DNA of 6,495 bases from Planctomycetota bacterium (GTDB lineage Bacteria; Planctomycetota; B15-G4; JADJEK01): NCBI GenBank assembly GCA_016795255.1, contig JAEUIB010000144.1, forward strand, positions 1-6,495. The letters run 5' to 3'. Of the stretch, positions 1-5,622 are shown in pieces. Positions within the stretch are counted from its first letter, which is position 1. Each line of letters begins with the position of its first letter. The notes beneath the pieces were generated by a model, which was given only the letters and a program-made list of their open reading frames with translations, did no database searches and was not told the DNA's origin. The position numbers were made by a program, and so were the translations under genes.

Positions 1-2
1 CG

Positions 3-566
3 GCGCCCCGCGCGCGCAGCGCACCGCCAACGACGAGCACCCCACCCGGGCCACCACCCGGGCCAGCACCCGGGCCGGCGCCCGGGCCGGCGTTCGTGCC
101 GCTGTTCGACGCGCCGGCGGACGTCGCGCCGCACGAGCCGATCGCGTTGTGGCGAGCCCTCGGCGAACGCCCTGAGCTCGTCGAACGGCTGCGTGCTTGG
201 CGCGCGTTCCAATTCACTCCGACGCCGGCGCTGGACGTGCCGACGCGCGCCGGGATCGCGCTGCTCGTCGCGGAGCGGACGTACGCGGCAGAGGCCGCGC
301 GACGCGCGACGGCGATGCTGCGCGACGGCGGCGCCGACGATCGGACGATCGACGGGTGGAGCTCGGGCTCACCGAGTGAGCCTCGCCTGCGCGCGATCGC
401 CGAGCACGCGCGGCGCTTGACCGACGAACCGGCGCGGACGACGCGCGAACACGTGGATGCGTTGCTCGCACTGGGACTCGACGAACGCGCCGTCGTGCAA
501 TTGACGGCGTTCGTCGCGTGGGCGAACTTCGAAGTCCGCGCCGAGGCCGGACTCGGCGTCGGCTGA
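3..566 (+). CDS. AhpD/CMD-like domain protein lacking cysteines, partial (5' end outside window)
   Basis: The frame is open from the left edge to the TGA at 564-566. A GTG at 96 could start a 156-residue protein, but it has no Shine-Dalgarno sequence. No ATG, GTG or TTG lies between 3 and 95, and the upstream codons read as a Pro/Gly/Ala linker, so I favour a larger protein starting outside the window. Counting from GTG 96, residues 18-155 are all-helical and resemble the AhpD/carboxymuconolactone decarboxylase fold. The first helix is PTRAGIALLVAERTYAAEAA (49-68), followed by RLRAIAEHARRLTDEP and a C-terminal AVVQLTAFVAWANFEVRAEAGLGV. Active AhpD relatives carry a Cys-x-x-Cys near TYAAEA; here the cysteines are absent and the visible product has none. 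It is therefore probably not a peroxidatic enzyme, and may be a structural, binding or degenerate half of a two-domain protein. Fold assignment is moderate; function is unknown. It converges with the aminopeptidase gene. Confidence 0.6.
   Translation, partial: APRARSAPPTTSTPPGPPPGPAPGPAPGPAFVPLFDAPADVAPHEPIALWRALGERPELVERLRAWRAFQFTPTPALDVPTRAGIALLVAERTYAAEAARRATAMLRDGGADDRTIDGWSSGSPSEPRLRAIAEHARRLTDEPARTTREHVDALLALGLDERAVVQLTAFVAWANFEVRAEAGLGVG
45..92 (+). repeat. Four tandem 12-bp repeats encoding Pro-Gly-Pro-(Pro/Ala)
   Basis: Units start at 45, 57, 69 and 81 and follow the pattern CCCGGGCCRSCR. In the frame of the downstream gene each unit reads Pro-Gly-Pro-Pro or Pro-Gly-Pro-Ala. The last two units are identical; the differences in the earlier ones are mainly at third codon positions plus one Pro/Ala change. 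This looks like a repeat-expanded, flexible linker inside the coding region. It would instead be 5' non-coding if translation began at GTG 96. Confidence 0.85.
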
Positions 567-620
567 TCGGATCGAGTTGCTTCGCGCAGCGCCGCGCATG
601 AGGCGCCGCGCGATCGGGAC

Positions 621-3110
621 TCACTTCGCTTCGTTCGCTCGCTTGCGGATGCGTTCGATCGCGTTCTTCGCGGCGTCGCGCGAGCGCGGCGTCTTCTCGC
701 GCGCGGCCAGCGACTCGAGAGCCGGGATCGCCTCGGTCGCCGTCAGCGCGACCAACGCGTTGACCGCGGCGCGGCGCGTCCGCGCCCAATGGTCCGCGAG
801 ACCCTTCGTCGCGATCTCGATCGCCCGCGTGCGCGTCGCCGCGTCGAGCGCGTCCGCGATCGCATCGAACTGGTCGAGCGCCGCGTGGCGAAGGTCGACG
901 GAGCGTCCGTACGTCGCCGCATCGAGCACGTGCGGGACGGCTCGCGCCGGATCGATCGCGACGAGCGCGGACAGCGCCGAGCGCGCGAGCCGGTCCTCGT
1001 GCGACTTCGTCGCCAGCGCCTGTTCGCACGAGGTCGCGACGTCACTCGCCTTCGTCGCGACCAGCGCGCCGAGTGCGTTCGCGCGCGGGCCATACGCCGG
1101 ATCGGCCGCGAGGACCTGCTTCAACGCCGCGTGGACGTCCGCATCACCGTCGAACGCGCGCAGCGCGTCGACGACGTCGGCTCGCACGCGCGCGTCGGGG
1201 TCCGCGAGAGCCGCGAGCAGCGCGCCCTTCACCGGTGCGATCGGGTGGTCGCGCAGCACGTCGGCGATGGCCTGCTTGACGCGCCGATGCACGTTCGACG
1301 TCAGCACGCGCGCGAGGCAATCGACGGCGCGCGCGTCGGCCGCGTTCGCCAGCGCGTCGACCGCTTCGAGGCGGCCGATCACGTCGTCGTCGTGTTCGGC
1401 GATCGCCATCCACTCGTCGAGCGAACGCTCGAACGTCAGCGTCTTCAGGATCCAGCCGCCCTTGTCGAAGCGGACCCACTGCGGCCGCGCTTGCAGCGCG
1501 AACGTGAACGTCTGCTCGGCCGTCTCGATCAGGATGCGCCGCACGTCGCTCGCGCCGTCGACGCGGAACTCGACGTCGACCGGAGTGCGGAACACCGGCA
1601 CCAGGCCGCCGGTCTTCTGCGTCTGCTTCACCGTCAGCGTGCCCTGCTTCGCCGCGTCGTCGTACGCGAAGCGGACGTCGAACGCCGGCTGACCGGCGAG
1701 CATCACCCACTGTTCGAAGAACCACTCGAGGTTGCGGCCGGTGACGTCGGCGATCGCGGTCTGCAGGTCGCGCGTCTCGACGAGACCCATGCGATGGCGC
1801 TCGAGGTAGACGCGGATCGACGCGCGGAACGCGTCGTCGCCGAGCACGAACCGCAGCATGTGCAGCACCGACGCGCCCTTCGTGTAGACGTGGTTGCTGA
1901 CGCCGCCGACGCCGCGCGAATAGAAGTCGCTGACCATCGGCCGCGGCGCGTCGTCGGGATCGGCGGCCATGAAGCCGCGCTGGTTGTCGCGCATCTCGCA
2001 GCGGAACTCGTCGGCGCCGTCCTTGAACTCGGTGAACAGCGCGTCGAAGTACGTCGCGAAGCCCTCGTTCAGCCACAGGTCCTTCCACGTGCGGCACGTC
2101 ACGAGATCGCCGAACCACTGGTGCGCGGCCTCGTGCGCGACGAGTCCTTGGCTCGACCGCTCGAGCGCGGCCGTCGCGTCGTGCAGCGTGCGATCGGTCT
2201 GCAGCGTGCAACTGACGTTCTCCATGCCGCCGACGACGAACTGCGCGACGGCGACCTGCGCGTACTTCGGCCACGGGTACTCGACGCCGGTGTAGTTCGA
2301 GAAGAACTCGAGGATCTGCGGCGTGACGCCGAACGAGCGGCGCGCGGTCTCCTCGCCGACGCCCGGCGCGACGAAGTACTCGACGGGCTTCTCGCGCCAC
2401 GTGTCGGCGTAGCGCTCCCACGCGCCGACCGCGAACGCGATCAAGTACGTCGAGTTCGGCTGCTCCATGCGGTGGTGGAAGGTGCGCCAGCCGTCACCGG
2501 CGTCGGTGACTCCGACCAGCACGCCGTTGCTGACCGCGGACAGCGGTTGCTTGACCGTCAGCAGCGTCTCCCACGTCGTGCGGTCGTTCGGGAAGTCGTA
2601 GAGCGGCACCCAGTAGCGATTGTCCTCGTCCTGGCCCTGCGTCCACGCTTGCCACGGTTTGTCCGGATAGCCCTCTTCCGGTCGCACCCAGTACAGGCCG
2701 ACCGTCGGCGAACCTTCGTAATCGACGCGGACGTCGAGCGTCTCGCCGGCCGCGTAGCGCCGATCGAGCGCGATCCGCAGTTGCGGGCCGTCGATCGAGA
2801 ACTTCGCGTTCGCGCCGTTCACCGTCGTCGCGCGGATCGACAGACCCGGCGCGTCGAGCGCGATCTCGGTCAGCCCGAGCGCGAGCGGCTCGATCGTGTG
2901 CGTGACCGCGCCCGACACCGTCTCGCGTTCGAGGTCGAGCTTGACGTCGATGCGGACGTGGCGCAGGTCGAAGTGGCGCTCGCGCTCCGCGGCGTCGCCG
3001 TAGTCCGGGTCGGGCGCGGCGGCGAAGCCCTGCGCGTTCGCCTCGCGCAGCGCGAGCGTCGTCGGGACGAGCGAGAGCGACAGACACCAGACGATCAGGC
3101 TTCGACGCAC
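621..3110 (-). CDS. Secreted M1-family zinc aminopeptidase with C-terminal HEAT repeats
   Basis: Predicted extracytoplasmic metallo-aminopeptidase removing N-terminal residues from peptides. I start at GTG 3110 (829 aa), because GGAGGAG at 3117-3123 sits 6 nt upstream; the open frame continues to another GTG at 3134, but that would place this ribosome site inside the gene. Residues 1-26 form a signal peptide: MRR, a hydrophobic core, then ANA before the predicted cut. Residues about 40-215 are the N-terminal beta domain, including DFPNDRTTWET. The catalytic domain has the exopeptidase motif GGMEN (294-298), HEAAH (326-330) and NEGFA with the third zinc ligand Glu349, exactly 18 residues after His330. 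The likely transition-state Tyr is Tyr409 in VYTKG. A beta domain (about 475-558, ending VRFDKGGWILK) follows. Residues about 573-821 are helical HEAT/PBS-lyase-like repeats rather than a standard PepN domain IV. All catalytic residues are intact. It is the last gene of the operon, 31 bp after the transporter. Substrate specificity cannot be read from sequence. Confidence 0.93.
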   Translation of the reverse strand: MRRSLIVWCLSLSLVPTTLALREANAQGFAAAPDPDYGDAAERERHFDLRHVRIDVKLDLERETVSGAVTHTIEPLALGLTEIALDAPGLSIRATTVNGANAKFSIDGPQLRIALDRRYAAGETLDVRVDYEGSPTVGLYWVRPEEGYPDKPWQAWTQGQDEDNRYWVPLYDFPNDRTTWETLLTVKQPLSAVSNGVLVGVTDAGDGWRTFHHRMEQPNSTYLIAFAVGAWERYADTWREKPVEYFVAPGVGEETARRSFGVTPQILEFFSNYTGVEYPWPKYAQVAVAQFVVGGMENVSCTLQTDRTLHDATAALERSSQGLVAHEAAHQWFGDLVTCRTWKDLWLNEGFATYFDALFTEFKDGADEFRCEMRDNQRGFMAADPDDAPRPMVSDFYSRGVGGVSNHVYTKGASVLHMLRFVLGDDAFRASIRVYLERHRMGLVETRDLQTAIADVTGRNLEWFFEQWVMLAGQPAFDVRFAYDDAAKQGTLTVKQTQKTGGLVPVFRTPVDVEFRVDGASDVRRILIETAEQTFTFALQARPQWVRFDKGGWILKTLTFERSLDEWMAIAEHDDDVIGRLEAVDALANAADARAVDCLARVLTSNVHRRVKQAIADVLRDHPIAPVKGALLAALADPDARVRADVVDALRAFDGDADVHAALKQVLAADPAYGPRANALGALVATKASDVATSCEQALATKSHEDRLARSALSALVAIDPARAVPHVLDAATYGRSVDLRHAALDQFDAIADALDAATRTRAIEIATKGLADHWARTRRAAVNALVALTATEAIPALESLAAREKTPRSRDAAKNAIERIRKRANEAK

Positions 3111-3116
3111 GAGGAT

Positions 3117-3123
3117 CTCCTCC
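3117..3123 (-). promoter_or_regulatory. Strong Shine-Dalgarno for the aminopeptidase; decides the GTG 3110 start
   Basis: On the minus strand GGAGGAG is followed by ATCCTC and then GTG at 3110, an ideal 6-nt spacer. The alternative GTG at 3134 would put this site at codons 4-6 and would add eight polar/acidic residues ahead of a normal signal peptide. Confidence 0.75.
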
Positions 3124-3141
3124 GAGAGGCGCACCAGGGTC

Positions 3142-4356
3142 TCAGGTCGCGGGCGGCGGCTCGGCCGCGGACTTCGCTCGTCCGGGTCGCAGCGCCACCA
3201 GCAGCATCATTCCGACCGCACTGAGTGCGGCCGCGGTCAGGAACGCGGCGGTCTTGCCGCAGCCGTCGAACACGGCGCCGAACACGACGCTCGCGGGCAG
3301 CGCTGCGAGTCCGGTCGTGAAGTAGTACCAACCGAACGCCTGCGCGCGACGATCGAGCGGCGCCAGCGCGGCGACCCACGATTTCTCGGGGCCCTCGGTC
3401 ATCCCGGTCTGGATGCCGTAGGCGACGATCAGTGCGACCAGCACGGTCTTGTCGTCGACGCACGCGAACGCGACGAAGAACGCGGTGTGCAGCGCCCAGC
3501 CGATCCCGAGCGTCAGGCGCGCGCCGATCGCGTCGGCGATGCGACCGCCGAGCAGCGAACTCCCCGACTTGACGACGTGCAGCGCCATCCAGACGAGCGG
3601 CAGTCCGGCGAGCGAATCGGTCTGCGAACCGACGAGCAGCAGCAGGAACAGATCGCTCGCGGTCCCGAGGCCGTAGACGAACAGCGGCACGAGGAAGCGC
3701 CGCAGCGGCGCGTCGGGCCACAGGCCGTCGGTGAAGTGGATCGGTGCGAACGCCGGCGGGCGCTCGGTCTCGCGCACGAACGCGAACAGGATCACGACCG
3801 TCAGCAGCCCGGGCACGATCGCCCACAGGAACAGCGTGCGCAGCTCGACGCCGCCTTCGCGCAGCATCAAGTACGCGATCAGCGGCCCGAGCACGGCGCC
3901 GCCGTGGTCGAGCGCGCGGTGGAAGCCGAACGCGCGGCCGCGCGCGGACATCGGCACCGAGTTCATGACGATCGCGTCGCGCGGCGACGTGCGAATGCCT
4001 TTGCCGGTGCGATCGGCGAGTCGCACGAACAGGACCTGCAGCGGCGACAGCGCGACGCCGACCAGCGGTCGCGCCAGCGACGACAGCGAGTAGCCGAGCA
4101 GCACGAACGGCTTGTTCCTGCCGACGCGATCGGCGAGGCGGCCGGTCACGAGCTTCAGCACGTTCTGCAGCAGGTTCGCGGCGCCTTCGATCCAGCCGAG
4201 CGCTTGCGCGCCGCCGCCGAGCAGCGTGCCGACGAAGTACGGCAGCAGGGGCACGATCATCTCGCTCGCGGTGTCGGTCAGCAGGCTGACGACGCCGAGC
4301 GCGACGACGTTTCGGTGCAGCCAGGCTCGGCCGCTCGGCGGCGACGATTCGGTCAT
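3142..4356 (-). CDS. Major facilitator superfamily (MFS) transporter, 12 TM
   Basis: Inner-membrane secondary transporter of 404 residues, a typical MFS length. The start is ATG 4356, whose last bases overlap the TGA of the upstream gene (ATGA), suggesting translational coupling; the frame is open further upstream, but that part lies over the preceding gene. Hydrophobic segments run from about 16-40 (TM1) to 368-390 (TM12). The loop 2-3 MFS signature is visible as TGRLADRVGRNKP (71-83), with the half-repeat copy GGRIADAIGAR at 270-280. The loop after TM4 carries DRTGKGIRTSPRDA (115-128), a motif typical of one widespread group of uncharacterised bacterial MFS permeases. TM1 holds charged residues Asp28 and Glu32 (TDTASEMIVP), unusual in a membrane helix and perhaps involved in proton or substrate coupling. 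Substrate is unknown. Residues 391-404 form a short polar, proline-rich cytoplasmic tail. Placement between two exported proteins suggests a role linked to periplasmic material, but that is inference. Confidence 0.9.
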   Translation of the reverse strand: MTESSPPSGRAWLHRNVVALGVVSLLTDTASEMIVPLLPYFVGTLLGGGAQALGWIEGAANLLQNVLKLVTGRLADRVGRNKPFVLLGYSLSSLARPLVGVALSPLQVLFVRLADRTGKGIRTSPRDAIVMNSVPMSARGRAFGFHRALDHGGAVLGPLIAYLMLREGGVELRTLFLWAIVPGLLTVVILFAFVRETERPPAFAPIHFTDGLWPDAPLRRFLVPLFVYGLGTASDLFLLLLVGSQTDSLAGLPLVWMALHVVKSGSSLLGGRIADAIGARLTLGIGWALHTAFFVAFACVDDKTVLVALIVAYGIQTGMTEGPEKSWVAALAPLDRRAQAFGWYYFTTGLAALPASVVFGAVFDGCGKTAAFLTAAALSAVGMMLLVALRPGRAKSAAEPPPAT

Positions 4357-5306
4357 TTGCCGCCGTTCACGTCGTCCGTCGTCGCGCGCTCGCTGCGCGC
4401 GATCGTGGTCCGCGTCTGCCGAACGCGCGACGTGCCGGCGGCGAGCTCGAGCTCGAGCACGACGCGCCAATCGAGCGTGCGGGGCAGGCCGTCGTGGCGA
4501 TCGACGACGAACACGCCGTCGACTTTCGACGACGTCAGGCGCACGTCGTTGACGCCGGCCTCGAGCGCGGTGCGCATCTCGTCGGCGAGGAATCCTTCGA
4601 GCGCGAACGTCGCCGTGTCGTCGTCGACCGCGGTCAGCGTCAGCCGCTGCTCGAACGGGATGCACGACGCGCCGCCGAGGCAGACGTGCATCGCCGCGTC
4701 GGACGCGAACGTCTTGCCGACGTCCAGCGCGCGCGTCGGCAACGGCGCGAACAATCCCTGGAACACGGAGGCCGCGTGCTCGTCGGTCGCGAGTGCGACG
4801 CTCTCGTCGAGCAGCTTGCCGAGTTCGGGCGCGGCCGCGCGCGCTTCCTCGATCGACGCCTTCATCGCGGTCGCGTAGCGCTCGACGTCGGAGACCTTGC
4901 CCGTCGGCGACAGGTGCAGCGGGAACGCCTTGCCGGCGAGTGCGGTCTTCAACCGGACGAGCGCGGCGACCGTCGCGTTCGTGTGCGGCTCGATCGGGAC
5001 GCTCGAGTCGAACGCGACCTCTTGTTCGGCGGCGAGCTGCATGCGGCCACGGATGCGGTCGAACGTCAGCTCCGCTTCGGTCGAGTCGTCGTCACCGCGA
5101 CCGAGGACGCGCAGCGAGAGGCTCTGCGTCGTCGCCCACGCGGTCACGACCTCGATCCCGCGCGTCTCGTTGATCTGTTCTTGGCCGAGCGTCGTGCGGA
5201 AGCGGACGATCGAGCCGACCTTCGGCTGGACCCGCAGAGCCACCGGATCCGCGGGAGCGGCGAACGCGAGCAGCGACAGCAACAACCAGGGGCGCACCCG
5301 TTCCAT
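4353..5306 (-). CDS. Exported beta-rich protein of unknown function, resembling DUF6263
   Basis: A 317-residue protein with no recognised catalytic motif. ATG 5306 is preceded by GTGAGG (5314-5319) with a 7-nt spacer. Residues 1-19 (MERVRPWLLLSLLAFAAPA) form a signal peptide with a likely cut after AFA or APA, and there is no lipobox Cys, so it is probably soluble in the periplasm or released. The mature part alternates predicted beta strands (LRVQPKVGSIVRFRTTL, SLSLRVLG, AELTFDRIRGRM) with one helical stretch at about 142-185. HLSPTGKVSD (131-140) and VVDRHDGLPRTLDWRVVLEL (267-286) recall the 'start value, conversion, end value' organisation of DUF6263-like exported proteins. Cys209 and Cys215 flank LGGAS and could form a disulfide. 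It is the first gene of the operon, overlapping the transporter start by 4 bp. The family link is from memory of pattern; function is not known. Confidence 0.8.
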   Translation of the reverse strand: MERVRPWLLLSLLAFAAPADPVALRVQPKVGSIVRFRTTLGQEQINETRGIEVVTAWATTQSLSLRVLGRGDDDSTEAELTFDRIRGRMQLAAEQEVAFDSSVPIEPHTNATVAALVRLKTALAGKAFPLHLSPTGKVSDVERYATAMKASIEEARAAAPELGKLLDESVALATDEHAASVFQGLFAPLPTRALDVGKTFASDAAMHVCLGGASCIPFEQRLTLTAVDDDTATFALEGFLADEMRTALEAGVNDVRLTSSKVDGVFVVDRHDGLPRTLDWRVVLELELAAGTSRVRQTRTTIARSERATTDDVNGGK

Positions 5307-5313
5307 CGCACGG

Positions 5314-5319
5314 CCTCAC
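5314..5319 (-). promoter_or_regulatory. Shine-Dalgarno of the first operon gene
   Basis: GTGAGG on the minus strand lies 7 nt before ATG 5306. It supports this ATG as the start of the exported protein and of the operon's translated region. Confidence 0.55.
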
Positions 5320-5348
5320 GTTCGAGTTGACGGGATCCTAGCGGGATT

Positions 5349-5363
5349 CGCGGAGGCTCCGCG
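5349..5363. repeat. Small dyad in operon leader/promoter region
   Basis: CGCGGA and TCCGCG flank the central bases GGC. It sits just upstream of the tentative TAGGAT box, so it could be an operator or a leader hairpin. Short dyads are common at this GC content, so function is uncertain. Confidence 0.35.
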
Positions 5364-5369
5364 TCGGCA

Positions 5370-5391
5370 CGCCGGGTCGCGGACCCCGGCG
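5370..5391. repeat. Bulged 9-bp inverted repeat
   Basis: CGCCGGGTC (5370-5378) pairs with GACCCCGGCG (5382-5391) around the loop GCG, leaving one extra C as a bulge. It is GC-rich and stable but has no T-run on either side. It could be part of the operon leader or a regulatory dyad. Confidence 0.45.
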
Positions 5392-5459
5392 CTTCGAATC
5401 CTCACCCCTCGACGGCTCCATGCCTTGGACCCGAGCGCGTAAGTCCTTACTCGATGGGC

Positions 5460-5506
5460 ACCTAACGCGCGCGCGACAGTCGCCGGCAACCGCACGCGCG
5501 TTAGGT
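5460..5506 (-). repeat. 16-bp imperfect inverted repeat with 15-nt loop
   Basis: Arms 5460-5475 and 5491-5506 pair over 16 positions with one mismatch; the outer ends read ACCTAACGCGCG and CGCGCGTTAGGT. The loop is 15 nt. No T-tract follows on the minus strand. It may act together with the hairpin at 5530-5560 in ending the VCBS gene transcript, or be a structured leader or operator. Confidence 0.6.
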
Positions 5507-5515
5507 CCTGATCTG

Positions 5516-5525
5516 AACTCGAGTT
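5516..5525. repeat. Perfect 10-bp palindrome AACTCGAGTT
   Basis: A self-complementary AACTCGAGTT lies between the two larger hairpins and overlaps the start of the second GTTAGG copy (5523-5528). It could be a protein-binding half-site pair; there is no direct evidence. Confidence 0.4.
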
Positions 5526-5529
5526 AGGG

Positions 5530-5560
5530 CGGCCGCGTTTGCCGGCGGCAAACGCGGCCG
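5530..5560 (-). terminator. Perfect 14-bp-stem hairpin, candidate terminator of the VCBS protein gene
   Basis: The arms CGGCCGCGTTTGCC (5530-5543) and GGCAAACGCGGCCG (5547-5560) are exact reverse complements around a 3-nt loop. The hairpin starts 62 bp beyond the stop of the VCBS gene. The structure is unmistakable, but no T-run follows on either strand, so it is not a classic intrinsic terminator. High-GC bacteria may use such tail-less hairpins, or it may protect the 3' end of the transcript. An outer CCTGA (5507-5511)/TCAGG (5563-5567) pair could enclose it. Confidence 0.45.
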
Positions 5561-5622
5561 GGTCAGGTCGTTGCTGGGACGAGAGTTGTGATCCCCGCGC
5601 GTCGATTCCGGGGGAGCTTGCT

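Larger units (their letters stand above)
5307..5622. other. Intergenic region between VCBS protein gene and operon, rich in inverted repeats
   Basis: No credible gene is seen here. Both flanking genes are on the minus strand, so this stretch should hold the 3' end of the VCBS gene transcript and the promoter and leader of the operon. From the VCBS stop downward it holds a perfect hairpin (5530-5560), a 10-bp palindrome (5516-5525), an imperfect hairpin (5460-5506), a bulged hairpin (5370-5391) and a small dyad (5349-5363). A possible -10 box, TAGGAT, lies on the minus strand at 5335-5340, 28 bp before ATG 5306, but no convincing -35 hexamer is found 16-18 bp upstream, so the promoter is only a guess. 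Confidence 0.6.

Noticed and set aside
586..612. Possible bidirectional terminator between the convergent genes
   Set aside because: Only a 5-6 bp stem (with a G-T end pair) and an 8-nt loop, no T-run; GCGCCGCGC occurs twice as a direct repeat, as expected by chance at this GC content.
1144..2421. Minus-strand Arg-rich open frame of 425 codons inside the aminopeptidase gene
   Set aside because: It is a shifted reading of the same strand (visible GERQLHAADRS shadows the GGMEN region), with no start signal or domain.
789..3224. Long + strand open frame (811 codons) antisense to the aminopeptidase
   Set aside because: Its product is Arg/Val/Asp-rich low-complexity sequence without domains. In GC-rich DNA the frame opposite a real gene is often stop-free, and the opposite strand encodes an M1 enzyme with all motifs.
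4357..4665. N-terminal extension of the MFS gene by 103 codons
   Set aside because: The extension is Arg-rich and lies fully over the exported-protein gene; the ATG at 4356 begins a normal MFS N-terminus.
3487..4878. Long + strand open frame (463 codons) opposite the MFS and exported-protein genes
   Set aside because: The composition is Arg/Gln/Ala-rich with no hydrophobic or domain pattern; it is an antisense shadow of two well-supported genes.
5335..5340. TAGGAT as a sigma-70 -10 element for the operon
   Set aside because: Plausible distance from the start codon, but the -35 position reads CGCGGA; too weak to list as a promoter.
5385..5422. tRNA-like string TTCGAATCC followed later by CCA
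   Set aside because: The base before the loop (C) cannot pair with the base after it, the T-stem does not form, and no acceptor, D or anticodon arms are found.
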